A model generated the notes under the pieces. The model worked only from the letters and a program-made list of their open reading frames with translations. It was not told where the DNA came from and made no database searches. A stretch of DNA of 64,000 bases, from assembly GCF_033366695.1 (NCBI RefSeq), contig NZ_JAOBTQ010000001.1, positions 3,782,001-3,846,000 on the forward strand, given 5' to 3'. This document shows positions 31,969 through 42,655 of the stretch, piece by piece (position 1 is the first letter of the stretch; each line of letters opens with the position of its first letter). The translations under genes and the position numbers were made by a program. Origin of the DNA: Streptomyces sp. SCL15-4 (GTDB lineage Bacteria > Actinomycetota > Actinomycetes > Streptomycetales > Streptomycetaceae).

Positions 31969-32595
31969 ATGACCAGACGCCCCTGGGCGCGCCGCAGCTC
32001 CGTGACCGCCGTCGCGCTGGCCGCGCTGGCCGCCGTGGCCGTACAGGCCGCCCCGGCGCAGGCCGCCCCGGCCCCGGCCGCGGCCGGCATCACGGCCGCG
32101 AAGGTCGACCACGCCACCTGGCAGAAGGACTGCCAGGCCGTCATGGACCAGGCCCTGCCCTACCTCAAGCAACGCATCGCCGCCGCCCGGCCCGGCGAGA
32201 AGCAGGCGATCGTCTTCGACATCGACAACACCACGCTGGAGACCGACTTCGGCTTCAGCTACCCCCAGCCCGCCAACCGGCCCGTCCTCGACGTCGCCCG
32301 CTACGCCCAGGAGCGCGGCGTCTCCCTCTTCTTCGTCACCGCCCGTCCCGGCGTCCTGTACTGGCCCACCGAGTACAACCTCGAACACGACGGCTATGAG
32401 GTCGCCGGCCTCCACGTCCGCGGCCTGACCGACCTCTTCAAGGACGTCGCCGCCTACAAGACCGCCCAGCGCGTCGGCATAGAGAACGACGGCTACACGA
32501 TCATCGCGAACATAGGCAACAACACCACGGACCTCTCCGGCGGCCACGCCGAGAAGACCTTCAAGCTCCCGGACTACGACGGACAGTTGTCGTAA
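31969..32595 (+). CDS. Secreted HAD-type acid phosphatase
   Basis: A 208-residue exported phosphatase of the class B/plant acid phosphatase group of the HAD superfamily. Signal peptide at about 1-32 (MTRRPWARRSS then hydrophobic, cleavage near AQA). Catalytic motif I is FDIDNTTLE (nucleophile Asp and the +2 Asp); motif II lies in LFFVTARPG and motif III/IV in IANIGNNTTDLSGG. It releases phosphate from organic esters outside the cell. ATG at 31969 has GAGAGGA upstream; the longer in-phase frame from 31837 would bury the signal peptide. A bidirectional terminator separates it from clpC. Confidence 0.9.
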   Translation: MTRRPWARRSSVTAVALAALAAVAVQAAPAQAAPAPAAAGITAAKVDHATWQKDCQAVMDQALPYLKQRIAAARPGEKQAIVFDIDNTTLETDFGFSYPQPANRPVLDVARYAQERGVSLFFVTARPGVLYWPTEYNLEHDGYEVAGLHVRGLTDLFKDVAAYKTAQRVGIENDGYTIIANIGNNTTDLSGGHAEKTFKLPDYDGQLS

Positions 32596-32614
32596 CCCCG
32601 CACGTAGGCAACGC

Positions 32615-32650
32615 TGAAGGGGCCGGTGCCCAAAGGCACCGGCCCCTTCA
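32615..32650. terminator. Bidirectional terminator between the acid phosphatase gene and clpC
   Basis: A 16-bp perfect stem, TGAAGGGGCCGGTGCC and GGCACCGGCCCCTTCA, with loop CAAA. Convergent genes stop on both sides. Confidence 0.88.
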
Positions 32651-32672
32651 CGTCGGTCGAACCGCCGGAGGC

Positions 32673-35198
<2,526 letters not shown>

Positions 35199-35628
35199 CG
35201 TTAATCGCTCCTCAGAGCGGTCAGGCAGTGGGGGGAACTTCCCCTCCCTGTCCTTCCGCAGCTTAGTCCCGCAAGCGGGGACCGCTCATTCCAACTGCCG
35301 ACACCGTCGATGGCCTCCTGACCGTGTGCGCCGACATCTGCTCCAACCCGATGGTGCGAGACGATGTTCCCGCAGGCCAGGCAGTTACCCCACTCGCCAG
35401 TACGCCGTTGGCGAACGTGAGACGGCCCGTTCTGCGTGTCGCCCCCTCCCACTAGGGATGTCTTACCCGCAGGGACTGACACTCCATGCCGCGCGCACCG
35501 GTTCCCTCCGCTACGGGCGAACAGCCTTGCGTCTCCCCGGACCCCCACGCGCCCCTTCCACCGGCACTCTTCGCAGCCGACGGCGCACCCAGCGTAACCC
35601 GGATGCCGCCGCGGCGGTTGCAGTGGGC
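35199..35628. other. clpC upstream region (430 bp) without a gene
   Basis: Divergent promoter region between clpC and the plus-strand gene at 35629. It holds the ClgR-like palindrome at 35400-35416 and, nearer clpC, a hairpin-forming stretch GTCCCCGCTTGCGGGAC (minus strand, 35267-35283 region) whose end overlaps a possible TAAGCT -10. I see no CIRCE or HspR (HAIR) element and no open frame with sensible codon bias. Confidence 0.5.
35400..35416. promoter_or_regulatory. ClgR-type binding box upstream of clpC
   Basis: GTACGCC GTT GGCGAAC is a near-perfect inverted repeat (one A/T difference). On the clpC strand it reads GTTCGCCAACGGCGTAC, which matches the published ClgR core CGCYNANRGCG. ClgR activates clpP1P2, clpC1 and lon in Streptomyces, so a site here is expected. 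Confidence 0.65.
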
Positions 35629-36297
35629 ATGGCTGGCTCCGTCCCCGTGACGACCTCGGTCCCCCCGCCCCGCCGGCCCGCCGCCACGGCCGCGCCGCCC
35701 GGAGGCCCGGGCGCCGGCCCGGACGCCCGGGCCCGGCACCGGTACGAGAACGAACTGGGCTGGCCGACCGCGCCCGGACGGCCGCTGCGGCTGGTCACGG
35801 GGGTGCGGTTCGACGTGCTGGACGTGCCGGCCGAGGCGGGCGCGCGGGCGCTGCGGCATCTCGCGCCGGGCTCCCCGGTGATCCTCCGGGGCGATCGCAT
35901 GGAGCTGCTGGTGGCTCCGGGCGGCGCGGAGGAGCTGCCAGGGCTGCTGGAGTGGCTGGAATGGGGCCCGGTGGCCCTGGACCTGCGGGCCCTGGGACCG
36001 GGCGGCACGCTGCGGGCCCCGGCGCCGGCCGGGTGCGGGCGGGCCGTGTCAGCGCAGGGGGCCGCCGTGTGGCTGCGGCCCCCCGGACCGGGACGCGAGG
36101 AGGTCGACGCCTCGCTGCCGGCCATGCCGGGCATGCCCGGTGTGACGGCCGTGCCGGCCATGGGGCGCGAGGGGAGCGCCCCCGATCTCGTACGGCTGGT
36201 GGACACGGTGGCAGCGCACTGTCACCGGGTCCGGCTGCGGCGCGGGTGCGCCGGGCGTTCCGTCGGCCGGCGGGATCAGCCGTTGGCCTTCTCGTAG
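35629..36297 (+). CDS. Conserved Streptomyces protein, prim-pol-like annotation group
   Basis: A 222-residue protein with no signal peptide or helix that looks membrane-bound. After a Pro/Ala-rich start (1-45) it contains ENELGWPTAPGRPLRLVTGV, RFDVLDVPAEAGARALRHL, LLVAPGGAEELPGLLEWLEW, AAVWLRPP and LVRLVDTVAAHCHRVRL. Related Streptomyces proteins are often annotated as bifunctional DNA primase/polymerase N-terminal-like, from the WPxxPGRPxxLVTG and AAVWLRPP motifs, but the catalytic acidic residues are not obvious. Function unknown. ATG at 35629 lacks a clear ribosome site; GTG at 35647 is an alternative. Its 3' end overlaps the convergent lsr2 coding end by 22 bp. Confidence 0.65.
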   Translation: MAGSVPVTTSVPPPRRPAATAAPPGGPGAGPDARARHRYENELGWPTAPGRPLRLVTGVRFDVLDVPAEAGARALRHLAPGSPVILRGDRMELLVAPGGAEELPGLLEWLEWGPVALDLRALGPGGTLRAPAPAGCGRAVSAQGAAVWLRPPGPGREEVDASLPAMPGMPGVTAVPAMGREGSAPDLVRLVDTVAAHCHRVRLRRGCAGRSVGRRDQPLAFS

Positions 36298-36611
36298 GCC
36301 TCGCGAATCGACGCGGGAACACGGCCCCGGTCGTTGACCTCGTAACCGTTCTCCTTCGCCCAGGCGCGGATGGCCGCGGTGTCCTGGTTGCCGCCGGAAG
36401 CGGCACGCGCCTTTCCGCGCCCGCCGGAAGCACGGCCACCGGTACGGCGCCCGCCCTTCACATAGGGCTCGAGAAGGCCGCGCAGCTTGTCCGCGTTGGC
36501 GGTCGTGAGATCGATCTCGTACGTCTTGCCGTCCAGCGCGAACGTCACGGTCTCGTCCGCCTCGCCGCCGTCGAGGTCGTCGACAAGAAGGACCTGAACC
36601 TTCTGTGCCAC
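36276..36611 (-). CDS. lsr2: Lsr2, nucleoid-associated silencing protein
   Basis: A 111-residue actinobacterial H-NS-like protein that binds AT-rich DNA and silences horizontally acquired genes and specialised metabolite clusters. The N-terminal dimerisation domain (1-60: AQKVQVLLVDDLDGGEADET ... YEIDLTTANADKLRGLLEPY) is joined by a Gly/Arg-rich linker to the C-terminal DNA-binding domain with the AT-hook-like RGR in NDRGRVPASIREAYEKANG. Start is GTG at 36611 with AAAGGA upstream. A GCAGTACTGC palindrome (36685-36694) lies in the promoter area. The 204-bp upstream region is less GC-rich than average. Confidence 0.95.
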   Translation of the reverse strand: MAQKVQVLLVDDLDGGEADETVTFALDGKTYEIDLTTANADKLRGLLEPYVKGGRRTGGRASGGRGKARAASGGNQDTAAIRAWAKENGYEVNDRGRVPASIREAYEKANG

Positions 36612-36815
36612 CGCATTTCCTTTCATCGATAACGTTGAGGACCAGGGGTGTGCGGCGTCCGCCGTTTCGCCGCCCCTGTTATATGCAGTACTGCAGTACG
36701 TCGGAAAGCAAACCGCTTTTGCCGGAAAAACACAAACCCTCGGGAGTGACCCGGCACCCCGGCCCCGCCCGGAAACATGCGCGTTTCGGACATAGGGCAC
36801 CCCTGGCAATGACGA

Positions 36816-37349
36816 TCACAGATGCAGAAGCATCCGACTGTTGCCCAAGGTGTTCGGCTTCACTCGTTCGAGACCGAGGAACTCCGCGACGCCCTCGTCA
36901 TAGGAACGCAACAGCTCCGCGTACACATCGGTGTCGACCGGCGTCTCCCCGATCTCCACGAAGCCGTGCTTCCCGAAGAAGTCCACTTCGAAGGTCAGGC
37001 AGAAAACCCGGCGAACGCCGAGCCAGCGCGCGGTCTCCAGCAACTTCTCCAGCAACTGATGTCCCACGCCGGCGCCCTTGAGGCCGGGCTTCACCGCGAG
37101 AGTGCGTACTTCCGCCAGGTCCTCCCACATGACGTGCAGCGCTCCGCAGCCGACGACCTCGGCGTTGTCGTCGCGTTCGGCGACCCAGAACTCCTGGATG
37201 TCCTCGTAAAGCGTGACGGTGGCTTTGTCGAGCAGGATGCGGCCGCGGACGTAGGCGTCGAGGAGGCGGCGCACGGCCGGGACATCGCTGGTCCGGGCCC
37301 GCCGGACGGTGATGGCTTTTGCGGAGACTTCGGCACGCTCTGCTGACAT
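36816..37349 (-). CDS. GNAT acetyltransferase, N-acetylglutamate-synthase-like
   Basis: A 177-residue GNAT-fold acetyltransferase. ITVRRARTSDVPAVRRLLD opens the fold, VVGCGALHVMWEDLAEVRTLAV is the central beta sheet, and LKGAGVGHQLLEKLL is the acetyl-CoA pyrophosphate loop. The motif RVFCLTFEVDFFGKHGFVEI resembles the ArgA-type amino-acid N-acetyltransferase domain, and many actinobacterial homologues are annotated so. If right, it makes N-acetylglutamate for arginine synthesis. It lies 9 bp downstream of the BlaI-like gene in the same direction, so they may be co-transcribed. Confidence 0.85.
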   Translation of the reverse strand: MSAERAEVSAKAITVRRARTSDVPAVRRLLDAYVRGRILLDKATVTLYEDIQEFWVAERDDNAEVVGCGALHVMWEDLAEVRTLAVKPGLKGAGVGHQLLEKLLETARWLGVRRVFCLTFEVDFFGKHGFVEIGETPVDTDVYAELLRSYDEGVAEFLGLERVKPNTLGNSRMLLHL

Positions 37350-37358
37350 GAGCGGACG

Positions 37359-37817
37359 CTATCGCCCGCCGGCGTCCTCTGCCGAGCCGGGGTTCTCCTC
37401 TTGCCGGGCTTCGGGCGCTTCCTGTTGCCGGGCTTCGGCGGCTTCCCGGGTTTCTTCCGGTCCCTGGACGATGCGTACGGCGTCCCTGAGGGCCTGGCGC
37501 TGTTCCTCGCTCATCATGCCGAAGAAGGCGACGAGAGCGGCCGCCGGGTTGTCGCTCTGGGACCAGGCGTCGTTCATCAGGGCCGCGGCGTAGGCGGCGC
37601 GTGTCGACACGGCTTCATATCGATAGGCCCGGCCTTCCGCCTCACGGCGCACCCAGCCCTTCTGATGGAGATTGTCCAAAACGGTCATCACGGTGGTGTA
37701 CGCGATCGAGCGTTCCCGCTGGAGGTCTTCCAGGACTTCTCGAACGGTCACCGGGCGGTTCCACTTCCACACCCGCGTCATGACCGCGTCTTCGAGTTCT
37801 CCCAATGGGCGAGGCAC
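37359..37817 (-). CDS. BlaI/MecI/CopY-family transcriptional repressor
   Basis: A 152-residue winged-helix regulator. LGELEDAVMTRVWKWNRPVTVREVLEDLQ and IAYTTVMTVLDNLHQKGWVRREAEGRAYRYE form the DNA-binding domain; the rest is helical dimerisation sequence followed by a Glu/Ala-rich tail (EARQQEAPEARQEENPG). In this family repression is usually relieved by a BlaR1/MecR1-type protease, but none is encoded in this window. In mycobacteria BlaI-type regulators control respiration genes as well. Start is GTG at 37817. A -10-like TATTGT lies about 10 bases upstream. The 207-bp region to 38024 holds no other feature. Confidence 0.9.
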   Translation of the reverse strand: MPRPLGELEDAVMTRVWKWNRPVTVREVLEDLQRERSIAYTTVMTVLDNLHQKGWVRREAEGRAYRYEAVSTRAAYAAALMNDAWSQSDNPAAALVAFFGMMSEEQRQALRDAVRIVQGPEETREAAEARQQEAPEARQEENPGSAEDAGGR

Positions 37818-38024
37818 AGCTCAGAACAATAGTGGGAGAACCGGCCAATGGCGTGCCGGACGTGCGCTAGGACGGCAAAACCGAACAAAAAGGTCGTGCG
37901 GGTGGGAAACGCGAGGGCTCCGGGACCGCCGGGACGGGCGGCGTCCGCGGGCAGCGCGCAGCGGCCGCGCGGGGATCCCGCGCGGCCGGGTCCTCCCCGG
38001 GGACGCGCGTCCGGCCGGGGTCGG

Positions 38025-38201
38025 TCAGACGTCGGCGGCGGGGCGCGTGGACGCGGCGTCCGCGCGGGCGAGGGCGGCGTCGACGGCCGCGTCCTCCTTG
38101 GCCTTGGCGGCCCCGCCCTGGGTCTTCACGATCACCCTGACCACACCGATGAAGAACACGGCCATGACGACCGGGGGCACGAGCGCGGAGACGTAGTCCA
38201 T
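38025..38201 (-). CDS. Small single-helix membrane protein
   Basis: A 58-residue protein: MDYVSALVPPVVMAVFFIGVVRVIV is one membrane helix, followed by a charged cytoplasmic tail (KTQGGAAKAKEDAAVDAALA). ATG at 38201 has a good ribosome site (TGGAGG, 5 bases away). Conserved small membrane proteins of this look are common in Streptomyces; function unknown. Confidence 0.75.
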   Translation of the reverse strand: MDYVSALVPPVVMAVFFIGVVRVIVKTQGGAAKAKEDAAVDAALARADAASTRPAADV

Positions 38202-38368
38202 GCCTCCAGAGTAGCCACGGCGGCCCGGACGAAAGGGGCGGGGTGCGCGAACCACCCGCACGCGCCACGAGCCCGCACCCGGCCGCGAGACCCGCACGGC
38301 CGGACGGCGCCCTCGTCCGGCGGCCGCAAGCCGCGGACGGCGAGCGTCCGGCAGGGGTCCGCCGTCGT

Positions 38369-39049
38369 TCAGACCGCGGCCAGCCGCTGCGGGGCCGGCG
38401 GCTCCGCGGGCGGGGCCGGCTTGCGGCGCGGGAAGACCTCACCCGGTGTGGGGATGGGCCGCTTCGGCGCCTCCGGGTCCGGCCCGGGCCGCTCCGCCGG
38501 AGGCACCGGCGCCGGCTTCTCCGCCGGCTTCGGCGGCTCTGCGGCCGCCCCGTCCTCCCCTCGCGCCCCGCAGTCCCCCGCCCCGCCCGCGAGGGCCAGC
38601 AGCCGCGTCCGCGCGGCCGGCACGGCGGGCGCCGGCGCCCTGCGCCCACCCTGCGCGAACCGTGCCCGTACGTCCTGCTCGGCCAGAGCCTGGCAGCGGT
38701 CCAGCAGCGCCGCCGCCATCCGGTTCCCGCGCAGCGCCCGGAGCGCGGCGAGATCGTCCGGCGTGGGACGGTGCCCGGCCCCGAGGGCCTCCTCCAGCAG
38801 CGCGAGGTAGCCGGCGACCGTGCCCGGCAGAGCGGCCCGGTAGCGGCCCAGGTCGGCCACCAGGAAGGCGCGCAGCCTGGCCCCCTCGCACAGCGCCTCG
38901 TCCAGCGAGTCGGCGAGCCGGAGGCAGTCCTGGACGTCCTCGGCGGTGGCGTGGCCGGGGTGGAGGGCGAGGGCGAGGGCGCGGCGGAGCACACGCAGCT
39001 CCTCCGCGCCGAACGCCATGCCGCCGCGGGATCCGTATGGCGTGGGCAT
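38369..39049 (-). CDS. Conserved hypothetical protein, helical with Pro-rich tail
   Basis: A 226-residue cytoplasmic protein. Residues about 12-140 look all-helical (AEELRVLRRALALALHPGHATAEDVQDCLRLADSLDEALCEGARLRAFLVADLGRY), followed by a long Pro/Ala/Glu-rich tail (from about 165). I recognise no catalytic motif. It lies upstream of nothing obvious; the next gene is coaX, ending 98 bp away and read in the same direction. ATG at 39049 follows TAGCGT by six bases without a ribosome site, so it may be leaderless; ATG at 39019 (MAFGAEELR) is an alternative. Confidence 0.75.
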   Translation of the reverse strand: MPTPYGSRGGMAFGAEELRVLRRALALALHPGHATAEDVQDCLRLADSLDEALCEGARLRAFLVADLGRYRAALPGTVAGYLALLEEALGAGHRPTPDDLAALRALRGNRMAAALLDRCQALAEQDVRARFAQGGRRAPAPAVPAARTRLLALAGGAGDCGARGEDGAAAEPPKPAEKPAPVPPAERPGPDPEAPKRPIPTPGEVFPRRKPAPPAEPPAPQRLAAV

Positions 39050-39147
39050 GCGGCGACGCTAGCGCTAATCGGACAAAAGTGACACAGCAGGACGTTTTTT
39101 CGCCGCGTGTCGCTCCCCGGTTCCCTCGTCCGGGCCCTCCGAGGTCC

Positions 39148-39945
39148 TTACAGCCGGGACACGTTCCGTTCGTAGACCAGGCGCAGCCCGATCAGCGTCA
39201 GCCACGGCTGGTGCTCGTCGATCACCGAGGACTCCCCCAGCACCATCGGCGCGAGCCCGCCCGTGGCGATCACCGTCACGTCGTCCGGGTCGTCGGCCAG
39301 CTCCCGGGCCATCCGGTCCACCACGCCGTCGACCTGGCCGGCGAACCCGTACACGATGCCGGCCTGCATGGCCTCGACGGTGTTCTTGCCGATCACGCTG
39401 CGCGGCCGGGCCACCTCGATCTTCCGCAGCTGCGCGCCCTTGACGCCGAGCGCCTCCACGGAGATCTCGATACCGGGCGCGATCACCCCGCCGACGTACT
39501 CCCCGCGCGCGGAGACCGCGTCGAACGTGGTCGCCGTACCGAAGTCGACGACGATCGCCGGGCCGCCGTACAGCTCGACGGCCGCGACCGCGTTGATGAT
39601 CCGGTCGGCGCCGACCTCCTTGGGGTTGTCGGTGAGGATCGGCACGCCCGTCTTCACGCCCGGCTCGACCAGGACGGCGGGCACGTCGCCGTAGTACCGC
39701 CGGGTGACCTCGCGCAGCTCGTGCAGCACCGACGGCACGGTCGCGCAGATCGCGATGCCGTCGATGCCGTCGCCCAGTTCCTCGCCGAGCAGCGGGTGCA
39801 TGCCCATCAGGCCCTGGAGAAGCACCGCCAGCTCGTCCGCGGTGCGGCGCGCGTCCGTGGAGATGCGCCAGTGCTCCACGATGTCCTCGCCGTCGAACAG
39901 GCCGAGGACGGTGTGCGTGTTGCCGACGTCGATGGTGAGCAGCAT
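39148..39945 (-). CDS. coaX: Type III pantothenate kinase
   Basis: Phosphorylates pantothenate, the first step to coenzyme A. The 265-residue protein has the ASKHA-fold motifs MLLTIDVGNTHTVLGLFDGE (P-loop), GADRIINAVAA, VVDFGTATTFDAV and the closing GVIAPGIEISVEAL. Type III enzymes are not inhibited by CoA and need a monovalent cation. It is the last gene of a five-gene operon (DUF2520-like, panC, nadB, nadC, coaX), 5 bp after the nadC stop, so it is translated with it. The pan and nad genes together supply CoA and NAD. Confidence 0.96.
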   Translation of the reverse strand: MLLTIDVGNTHTVLGLFDGEDIVEHWRISTDARRTADELAVLLQGLMGMHPLLGEELGDGIDGIAICATVPSVLHELREVTRRYYGDVPAVLVEPGVKTGVPILTDNPKEVGADRIINAVAAVELYGGPAIVVDFGTATTFDAVSARGEYVGGVIAPGIEISVEALGVKGAQLRKIEVARPRSVIGKNTVEAMQAGIVYGFAGQVDGVVDRMARELADDPDDVTVIATGGLAPMVLGESSVIDEHQPWLTLIGLRLVYERNVSRL

Positions 39946-39950
39946 GGCCG

Positions 39951-40937
39951 TTACTCCGCTTCGCGCAGATCCAGGCCGATGTCCAGGATCGGCGAGGAGT
40001 GGGTGAGCGCGCCGACGGCCAGGAAGTCCACGCCCGTGTCGGCGTACGCGCGCGCGTTCGCGAGCGTCAGCCGGCCGGAGGCCTCCAGCAGCGCCCGGCC
40101 GCCGACGATACCGACGGCCTCCTCGCACTCGCCGGGCGTGAAGTTGTCCAGCAGGATCAGGTCGGCGCCCGCGTCCACCACCTCGCGCAGCTGGTGCAGG
40201 GTGTCGACCTCGACCTCGATCGGCACGTCCGGGAAGGCCTCCCGTACGGCCGTGAACGCCTGCGCGACGCCGCCGGCGGCGACCACGTGGTTGTCCTTCA
40301 CCAGGGCCGCGTCGGACAGCGACATGCGGTGGTTGACGCCTCCGCCGCAGCGGACGGCGAACTTCTCCAGCGCGCGCAGGCCCGGGGTCGTCTTGCGGGT
40401 GTCCCGCACGCGCGCCTTCGTGCCCTCCAGCGCGTCCGCCCACGCGCGCGTGGCGGTCGCGATGCCGGACAGCCGGCACAGCAGGTTCAGCGCGCTGCGC
40501 TCGGCGGTGAGCAGGTCACGGGTGCGCGTGGTGACCGACAGCAGCTTCTGCCCGGCCTCCACCCGGTCGCCGTCGTCCACGTGCCGCTCGACCTCGAACT
40601 CGTCCGTGCAGACCACGGAGAGCACGGCCTCGGCGACCCGGAGGCCGGCCACGACGCCCGCCTCGCGCGCGGTGAAGTCGCCGGTGGCCACCGCGTCCTC
40701 GGAGATGGTCGAGACCGTGGTCACGTCCACGCCGCCGGCCAGGTCCTCCTGGATGGCGACGGTCGCGATGTCCTCGACCTCGACCGGGTCGAGCCCGGCG
40801 GCGGCCAGCAGCTCGGCGAGCGCGGGGTCCAGCCCGCACTCCAGGTACTCCTCGTCGCCCTCGGCGCCGCAGCCGCAGCCGTCGCCGCAGCCGCCGGTGG
40901 GGACGAGAGGAAGGTCGTCGGTGCTCACGTCTGTCAC
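39951..40937 (-). CDS. nadC: Quinolinate phosphoribosyltransferase
   Basis: Converts quinolinate and PRPP to nicotinate mononucleotide in NAD synthesis. The 328-residue protein has the N-terminal open-face sandwich and the TIM-barrel with RLSGIATATRAWADAL, RDTRKTTPGLRALEKFAVRCGGG, NHRMSLSDAALVKDNH and LLDNFTPGE. An N-terminal extension of about 35 residues carries four cysteines (Cys17, Cys21, Cys23 and Cys34: GGCGDGCGCG ... YLECG), not needed for the known reaction. The start GTG at 40937 overlaps the nadB stop (GTGA), supporting it over the in-phase GTG at 40928. Confidence 0.96.
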   Translation of the reverse strand: MTDVSTDDLPLVPTGGCGDGCGCGAEGDEEYLECGLDPALAELLAAAGLDPVEVEDIATVAIQEDLAGGVDVTTVSTISEDAVATGDFTAREAGVVAGLRVAEAVLSVVCTDEFEVERHVDDGDRVEAGQKLLSVTTRTRDLLTAERSALNLLCRLSGIATATRAWADALEGTKARVRDTRKTTPGLRALEKFAVRCGGGVNHRMSLSDAALVKDNHVVAAGGVAQAFTAVREAFPDVPIEVEVDTLHQLREVVDAGADLILLDNFTPGECEEAVGIVGGRALLEASGRLTLANARAYADTGVDFLAVGALTHSSPILDIGLDLREAE

Positions 40938-42655
40938 TGCTCCTGGGGGCGCTGGAATTGCCGGGTAGGGGGGAAGTCTGCGGTGTCGGTGGTGCGTACG
41001 GCCAGCGACCGGTCCGGATTGAGCCGTACGACGATGTGGCGCCGCCAGCGGGCGTCGTCGCGGTCGGCGCGGTCCTCGCGCCAGTGGCAGCCGCGGGTCT
41101 CCTCGCGCAGCCGGGCGGCGGCGACCAGCACCCGGGCCACGCACAGGAGGTTCGTCGCCTCCCAGGTGTCCACGCCGGGCTCGGCGGTCTTGCCGTTCTC
41201 CTCCAGCGCCTCCCTGGCCTCGGCGTGCAGCCGCTGGAGCCGGTCGGCGGCCCGGGCGAGGGACTCCTCGGAGCGCAGGACGCCCGCGCCCTCGGTCATG
41301 GTCCGCTGGATGGCGAACCGGGTCTCGGGAGCGAGCAGCGGGTGCGCGGGCTGGTCCGGCTGCGCGACCGGCGCGGGCACGCGCGCGTGGAGGGCGTCGT
41401 CCGCTCGCGCGGCGGCGATGTCGGCGGCGATCCGCTCGGCGTAGACGAGCCCTTCGAGCAGGGAGTTGGAGGCGAGCCGGTTGGCGCCGTGCACGCCGGT
41501 GCACGCGACCTCGCCGCACGCGTACAGGCCGGGCACGGTGGTGCGGCCGTGGGCGTCGGTGCGCACGCCTCCGGAGGCGTAGTGGGCGGCCGGGGCGACC
41601 GGGATGGGCTCGGTGACCGGGTCGATGCCGTGGGCGCGGCAGGCGGCCAGGATGGTCGGGAAGCGCTGCTCCCACATCTCGGCGCCGAAGTGCCGCGCGT
41701 CCAGGTACATGTGCTCGGCGCCCTGCTCCAGCATCCGCCGCAGGATGCCCTTGGCGACGATGTCCCGGGGCGCCAGCTCGGCCAGCTCGTGCTGGCCCAC
41801 CATGAAGCGCGTGCCGTCGCCGTCGACCAGGTGGGCGCCCTCGCCGCGCACCGCCTCGGAGACCAGCGGCTGCTGGCCCTCGGCGTCCGGGCCGAGGAAC
41901 AGCACGGTCGGGTGGAACTGGACGAACTCCAGGTCGGAGACCTCGGCGCCCGCGCGCAGCGCCAGCGCCACGCCGTCACCGGTCGACACCGACGGGTTGG
42001 TGGTCGCGGAGAACACCTGGCCCATACCGCCGGTCGCGAGGACCACCGCGGGGGCGTGCACGGCGCCCACGCCGTCGTGCTGGCCCTCGCCCATCACATG
42101 CAGGGTGACGCCGGCCGTACGGCCGTCGGCGTCCGTCAGCAGGTCCAGGACCAGCGCGTTCTCGATGGTGTGCAGCCCGCGCGCGCGGACCGCTTCCACC
42201 AGCGCCCGGGAGACCTCGGCGCCGGTCGCGTCGCCGCCGGCGTGCGCGATGCGGCGCCGGTGGTGACCGCCCTCCCGGGTGAGGTGGATGTCGCCCTCGT
42301 CGTCGGTGTCGAAGTGGGCGCCGGTGGAGATCAGCCGCCGGACCGCGTCGGGACCCTCGGTGACGAGGGTCCGTACGGCCTCCTCGTCGCACAGGCCCGC
42401 GCCGGCGACGAGGGTGTCCTGAAGGTGCTGTTCGGGGGTGTCGCCCTCGCCGAGGGCGGCCGCGATGCCGCCCTGCGCCCAGCGCGTGGAGCCGTCGTCC
42501 AGCCGGGCCTTGGTGACCACGACGGTGGTGAGGCCGGCGGCCTCGCAGCGCAGGGCCGCGGTCAGGCCGGCCACGCCGGAGCCGACGACGACCACGTCCG
42601 CGGAGATGGCCCAGCCGGGGGCGGGCGCGTGCAGTCGTATGCCTGTGCTGGTCAC
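40934..42655 (-). CDS. nadB: L-aspartate oxidase
   Basis: Flavoprotein that oxidises aspartate to iminoaspartate, first step of NAD synthesis, feeding NadA. The 573-residue protein has the FAD-binding loop [20 protein letters not shown] (about 22-41), the [13 protein letters not shown] signature, the [14 protein letters not shown] substrate segment, [17 protein letters not shown], and the [29 protein letters not shown] flavin motif. Length is typical of the succinate dehydrogenase/aspartate oxidase family. GTG at 42655 overlaps the panC stop. A nadA gene is not in this window. Confidence 0.96.
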   Translation of the reverse strand: MTSTGIRLHAPAPGWAISADVVVVGSGVAGLTAALRCEAAGLTTVVVTKARLDDGSTRWAQGGIAAALGEGDTPEQHLQDTLVAGAGLCDEEAVRTLVTEGPDAVRRLISTGAHFDTDDEGDIHLTREGGHHRRRIAHAGGDATGAEVSRALVEAVRARGLHTIENALVLDLLTDADGRTAGVTLHVMGEGQHDGVGAVHAPAVVLATGGMGQVFSATTNPSVSTGDGVALALRAGAEVSDLEFVQFHPTVLFLGPDAEGQQPLVSEAVRGEGAHLVDGDGTRFMVGQHELAELAPRDIVAKGILRRMLEQGAEHMYLDARHFGAEMWEQRFPTILAACRAHGIDPVTEPIPVAPAAHYASGGVRTDAHGRTTVPGLYACGEVACTGVHGANRLASNSLLEGLVYAERIAADIAAARADDALHARVPAPVAQPDQPAHPLLAPETRFAIQRTMTEGAGVLRSEESLARAADRLQRLHAEAREALEENGKTAEPGVDTWEATNLLCVARVLVAAARLREETRGCHWREDRADRDDARWRRHIVVRLNPDRSLAVRTTDTADFPPTRQFQRPQEQ

